Shown here in pieces: positions 59,801 through 64,000 of a stretch of 64,000 nucleotides of DNA. A model generated the notes under the pieces. It was given only the letters and a program-made list of their open reading frames with translations. It was not told where the DNA came from and ran no database searches. Made by a program: the position numbers and the translations under genes. The stretch is from Thereva unica (taxonomy: Eukaryota > Arthropoda > Insecta > Diptera > Therevidae): assembly GCA_949987705.1 (NCBI GenBank), contig OX465286.1, forward strand, positions 4,875,445 to 4,939,444. The letters run 5' to 3'. Each line of letters begins with the position of its first letter. Position 1 is the first letter of the stretch.

Positions 59801-62800
59801 TGAGCAAGCACCAACCGGGTGACAATCGTAAATGAGCAGTACACGGGGGACCGTTTTTGACCAACCTCTTTAAAAACTCAGCTCCCGGCACGATGCCTTG
59901 TCACCTTAGCTTGAAAGTGGCTCCGATGAAAGGGCATGTGAATGGGGCATAGGCATAAGGTGGCACAGATGGTATTCAAGGAGAGCTACGTTCTAGAACG
60001 CATTGCCCGGCGCGCGTGATCGTCGCTTACTTGCAAGTGATCGTCTATCACTCCAAAGGGATCTGTCCAAGCGGCAGAAGAAGATCCTCGATAGAAATTA
60101 AAGCAGAAGGCAACTGTTTTCGCTCCTTAACAGAAATTTAAGAAATAGAAGAACAAGAAGAACTCTTCAAGTACTCCCTAGCATTGCACCACACGATCAA
60201 TCAACGATCAAGCTATTATCTCGCCACTTCTCCTTATACCTTCAGTAGTCATCCCACCCACCAATCAACCGATCAACACAACTTCAGCCCTGATCTTCAG
60301 CCATAAACGATCGCGATTTTTTTTCTTCGACTTCGTTCTTCTTCACTTTGGTTGCCCTCAAGTAAACCTTCCACCCAAAGTCGACGATGATTTTTTATTT
60401 ATTATTCCCTGAACGTTTCTGATCGGGCTCTGCCCTGTCTGGAAATTTGCTTTATTTCCTTGTTGCTAATTTCTGTTGTCACGTTGGCCCCCTGCATCTC
60501 TCTGCAGTCCCTCGAGCATGCGCAGCACACACCAGCTAAGTTGCGTGCGTTTTGTTGTTGCGATCAGTTTGATCAGTACACGCCCGCTATTGTTGTTGTG
60601 GCGCTGCTGCTTCTGCTTGAGGCGGTCTCGGCGGTGGTGCCGGGCGATCGATAGGGACACATTAATATCGTATCGGATCCCAGCAATAAATACGAATACA
60701 ATAATAAATAAAATGAAACGAAGACACTGAAGACGAAAAACAATCCACTCGAAGGCGACACAACAAAAAGTACAGAAGTAAGTAACAAGACTCAAGTGTG
60801 GTTAAATTTATGATGCTCGAGAAGTGCCCACTGTAAAAGAAGTTGAGAGCATAAAAATCTTTGCGCTTTTTTTATTATTCTTCAGTGGTAGTCGGCGTGC
60901 AGGGGCGTGTAGGGGAGAGTGAACAGAAAGCGGAGAGTTTTGGGGGTCTTTTAAGACAAGTGTACAACACCGGCATCCTATAGTGGCGCAGATAGCCCAC
61001 CCAATCGGATTTTGGCGGCGATAGTATTCTTCTTCTGCTGTCTGCTGATAGAAATATTATTGAATTGCAGTACATCCCCTTCCTCCCCTCCGCCATTCCG
61101 CACCCCATTCGTGCAATCCCGTCAGCTATTAGTGTGGATTCCTGCAGTTTGACAGGCACTTGAATCCCCTCCTGATAATTTTGTTAACAAGATAGCGCCC
61201 CTATTGAATTCAAAGTGGCTGCATTTGTTTAAGAAGAAGAAAATCTGGGGAAATTCTTCGCCAACACTTTCCTGCTGGCTGCTCAGGACACCGTAACTAG
61301 GGGGTTGGGTGGAGCGCGGGGGCGGTTCGACGTGGTTTCATCTCTGGAAAGAATACCTTTAGAAATGATTCTCTTTTTTGTGTAAACGTAATGAAACTGA
61401 AAAAGGAATTCTCTCCCCACACAAAAAAAATGGCCACGAAAGAAACCAAAAAACCCTCTGTATTATATTTCTTCCTCTCCCTCCGTATATTTGTCTGGCT
61501 GTGTTTCTGCATCTGGTAGAGTCTATTGACACAATAGAATCTCCAAGGCGAAGGAGTGCTGAGTTGAGTGAATTACGGATAAAGAAATATATCTATACAT
61601 ATATATATATATTAAAAAGATTAAGAATTTCGTTTAGAAACGAAAAGATGTCTCTCGCAATTGAATGGATTCATACCCACACATACGCACACACCCAGTC
61701 CTCAAGAGTCGGATAGCGCGGTCGGGGGCTCCTTTTCGATAATATAAGGGCGAAAAAAGAAACCAGCACACCCCCACCATCAGCACCACCATTAAATCAT
61801 ATTCACTCAATTGATTTGCACTTACTTAAAATTCACTTCACACATGAATGCCTTTCAGTATTTTATTATGTATGATGGAAAAGAAGCAAAAAAAAACAGA
61901 ATTTCTCTTCTTTATCTCTGGTGGATAAAATGATTTCTTACAATATTTCTTTTTTATTTTATCTGCGCCTCTCCTACTTCGTTCTTTCTTTTATTTTTTT
62001 ATTTTTTTTTATCTCTACGCGATTTATTTTTAAATATTTTTTACTTCTACTCAAAAGACGAGAGAGAGATATAAAAACAAAAATGGATTATTGAGTAAAA
62101 ATTTTGCGCGGAGAAAGAGTGAAGAAATAAAAAAATAAAAAAAAAAATAAAATCATTATCCTTGACTACCACCAAAAAGGATCAGTATTTTTATGGTGAT
62201 TTTTTAGCTTATCAATGCTTGTTTTATTATTCCGAAATGATATTACATTATCCCAGGGTGAAATAATGGTGTAAATGTTGCATTATCCGGATTGTTAAAT
62301 ATGTTCCACACAAACAATAACGAGAATGCTTGAGGAATGCTTCACCATAACAGGGTTTCAGAATGTTATCGTAGTTATAAATCGGGTTTGATTAGATATA
62401 TGGATGTCCAAAGATTGATTGCTACGTGCTTTTGTGCAGTTGTCGTAGTTCTTCTCTTGAGATCTTGTAGTAAAAATCCGGATAGGGCCCCCACCTTGTC
62501 GAAATCGATCAAGAGCTATCATCGCTTGTTTCCTTCTAACGCGACGTCACAGCGTTGGTTTAGCTGGCTTTTCTGAACAGTACTGTCTAAATCTACCCTC
62601 GGAAGTGATCTATTATTAGATACTACTGCTGTTTGGGGTGTCTTGTGTGCATCCTTTTCTGACTACTTTAAATCTATAAATAATCACTTTTAATCAATTT
62701 CTCTAATTCCATATTTTCTTTTAATTTCAGGTAAGAAATTGCATCCCCCTGCAATTTGTGTTGAATAAGAAATCGGTGAAGATAATGTCGATAACGTATC

Positions 62801-62893
62801 AACCTTGGACGACAATTTTCCTGTAATTGTAAGTGTAATAGTAAGTAAGAAGCAAAGACTAATGCCCCACCATCCGAAACAAGCAATCACATA
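59801..62893. other. Unique intron-like sequence
   Basis: No supported gene. A TATATATATAT run lies at about 61598-61612, and T- and A-rich tracts at 61980-62150. Frames of up to 112 codons have no motif. Confidence 0.45.
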
Positions 62894-63346
62894 GTCTATA
62901 AACAGTACGCGAATATTGATGTTGACTTCGCATCGTTTGTAGTTGCCTGGTCGAAAGCCACATTGATAACTACCTATTACAAGTCTTCTGTGATGGGTAG
63001 AAGTTTTTATATTTGTATAAAATAGTGGACATTACCTGAGTAGAGAAGGGTTATATCCCTATAGTTCTCACATACTTCATGATCTCCTTTTTTATGTAGG
63101 GGGGAGTATATCACACCTTTCGACCATTCAAGTGGGATCCTTTTCTGGGGGCAGATCGATTCTATAAGCTTGTGTAATCCATTCCCCATATTTCGACATT
63201 TGAATTGCTACGCTATCTTTTCCTGGGGCTTTATTGTTCTTGTTCGTCATACCTTTTTGTACATCGTCCATTGAAGGCAGCTCACTTTCATTAGCAGCAC
63301 TAGTATCACTATCGTTATCGGTTAGTGCGTTCGTTTGCCGAAGCAA
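62894..63346 (-). pseudogene. Non-LTR retrotransposon relic: start of reverse transcriptase
   Basis: On the minus strand, 63346-63190 reads ELPSMDDVQKGMTNKNNKAP then GKDSVAIQMSKYG. In another frame, 63189-63040 reads LHKLIESICPQKRIPLEWSK then GVIYSPLHKKGDHEVCENYR and DITLL. These are the N-terminal RT blocks (NNKAPG, P..W..G.I.P..KKGD...C.NYR.I.LL). After a deletion, YQCGFRPG and VLFIDY follow (about 62975-62895), VLFID holding the first catalytic Asp. It covers the segment missing from the 30.4-kb relic and may be a related family. Confidence 0.9.
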
Positions 63347-64000
63347 TTACATTTCTTCATAGATTCAGGCGAAACCAGTGGGTATGGGGTCGGTTGGGGC
63401 TGGGAAAATCGCAAACTCCAGATAAATGGTCACGTATGCATCGCATCGATTGTATGTTCTACCACTATCGTGATGCACCATCAAGATTCCATTCTAAAGC
63501 TACCAACCAGTTAGTTAATTTTCACGATCAACGATCAAGGAATCGTGGTGCAGTCTAGTCCAGTTACACAGGCTGGGGCTAGCACATAACCTCAGGCATA
63601 ACGAGCATCCCAATGCCTGACCGCACACACGCTCACCGTCCTCCTTTTGTGTATATTACAGTCAAGGAAACCATTCTTATTAATAGAACTACTAAGGCTG
63701 TGAATAAATCTAATATGACCTGTTGAATATTATTTTAAATCACCCGAAAACAAACAACTAACTACAGACTCCCACTTGAATTATCTCACATTAACCACCA
63801 GCACTCACCATTCCTCCTCTACCATCATCATTGCGATAAAATAATTTTTTTCCTAAAGGCAACCTCCCCGATGATGCATCAACTCCCTAGCAGTATCCTT
63901 TTACTCTTAATTAATTAATCAAATTGACATTGATACCAAAAGTGTAAAAAGCCCTTAAAAAATAAACGAGCAGAGAACGACAACAAAAAAATATGAACAA
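63347..64000. other. Unique sequence to the window end
   Basis: No repeat or gene recognised. A 77-codon frame at 63325-63558 overlaps the LINE relic edge and is not called. Confidence 0.4.

Overview
The window looks like nuclear DNA from an insect, most likely a fly (Diptera). The reasons are the AT-rich base composition, GT-AG splice sites with pyrimidine tracts, decayed non-LTR retrotransposons with RT signatures common in arthropods, MITEs, satellite arrays, and a fly-type initiator followed by a very AT-rich leader. The species cannot be named. No complete protein-coding gene is visible. Most of the 64 kb reads as intergenic or long-intron sequence.

Left part (1-23 kb) is repeat-dominated. 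A ~650-bp AT-rich module ending in a tRNA-like tail occurs at 1-652 and 9496-10156, with truncated copies at 4368 and 11463. Between the first two copies lies a 128-bp satellite of about 23 units (833-3780). It grades into 304-bp units that contain a related segment, so the 128-bp unit probably arose from the longer one. A chain of four excellent donors and four excellent acceptors between 5319 and 6302 marks a spliced, apparently non-coding transcript. Next come a small fold-back element, an R1/I-like reverse transcriptase relic, and a compact two-hairpin RNA-like structure at 13.82 kb. A second satellite follows (about 36 units of ~183 bp, 15.6-22.7 kb), with an 8-unit higher-order repeat and a 477-bp MITE inserted in it.

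The middle part (23-26 kb) holds the only candidate for a host protein-coding gene. A GC-richer segment with a perfect TCAGTT initiator is followed by an AT-rich leader and a 10-codon first coding exon with a strong splice donor (25567-25596). If real, the rest of the window to the right would be its first intron. A MITE lies directly against an RNase H relic at 26.4-26.9 kb.

The right part (27-64 kb) is mostly moderate-complexity, developmental-intron-like sequence with many microsatellites. It contains at least six more LINE relics (30.4, 33.0, 37.8, 42.2, 45.6 and 62.9 kb), a possible gag-like relic (59.5 kb), a tRNA-derived SINE candidate (52.9 kb), a second MITE of the 26.4-kb family (54.8 kb), and short-period tandem arrays at 38.3, 43.1, 46.3, 48.6, 50.7 and 54.2 kb. 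All coding relics carry stops, frameshifts or deletions. No host pathway can be reconstructed, and no bacterial-type system is present.
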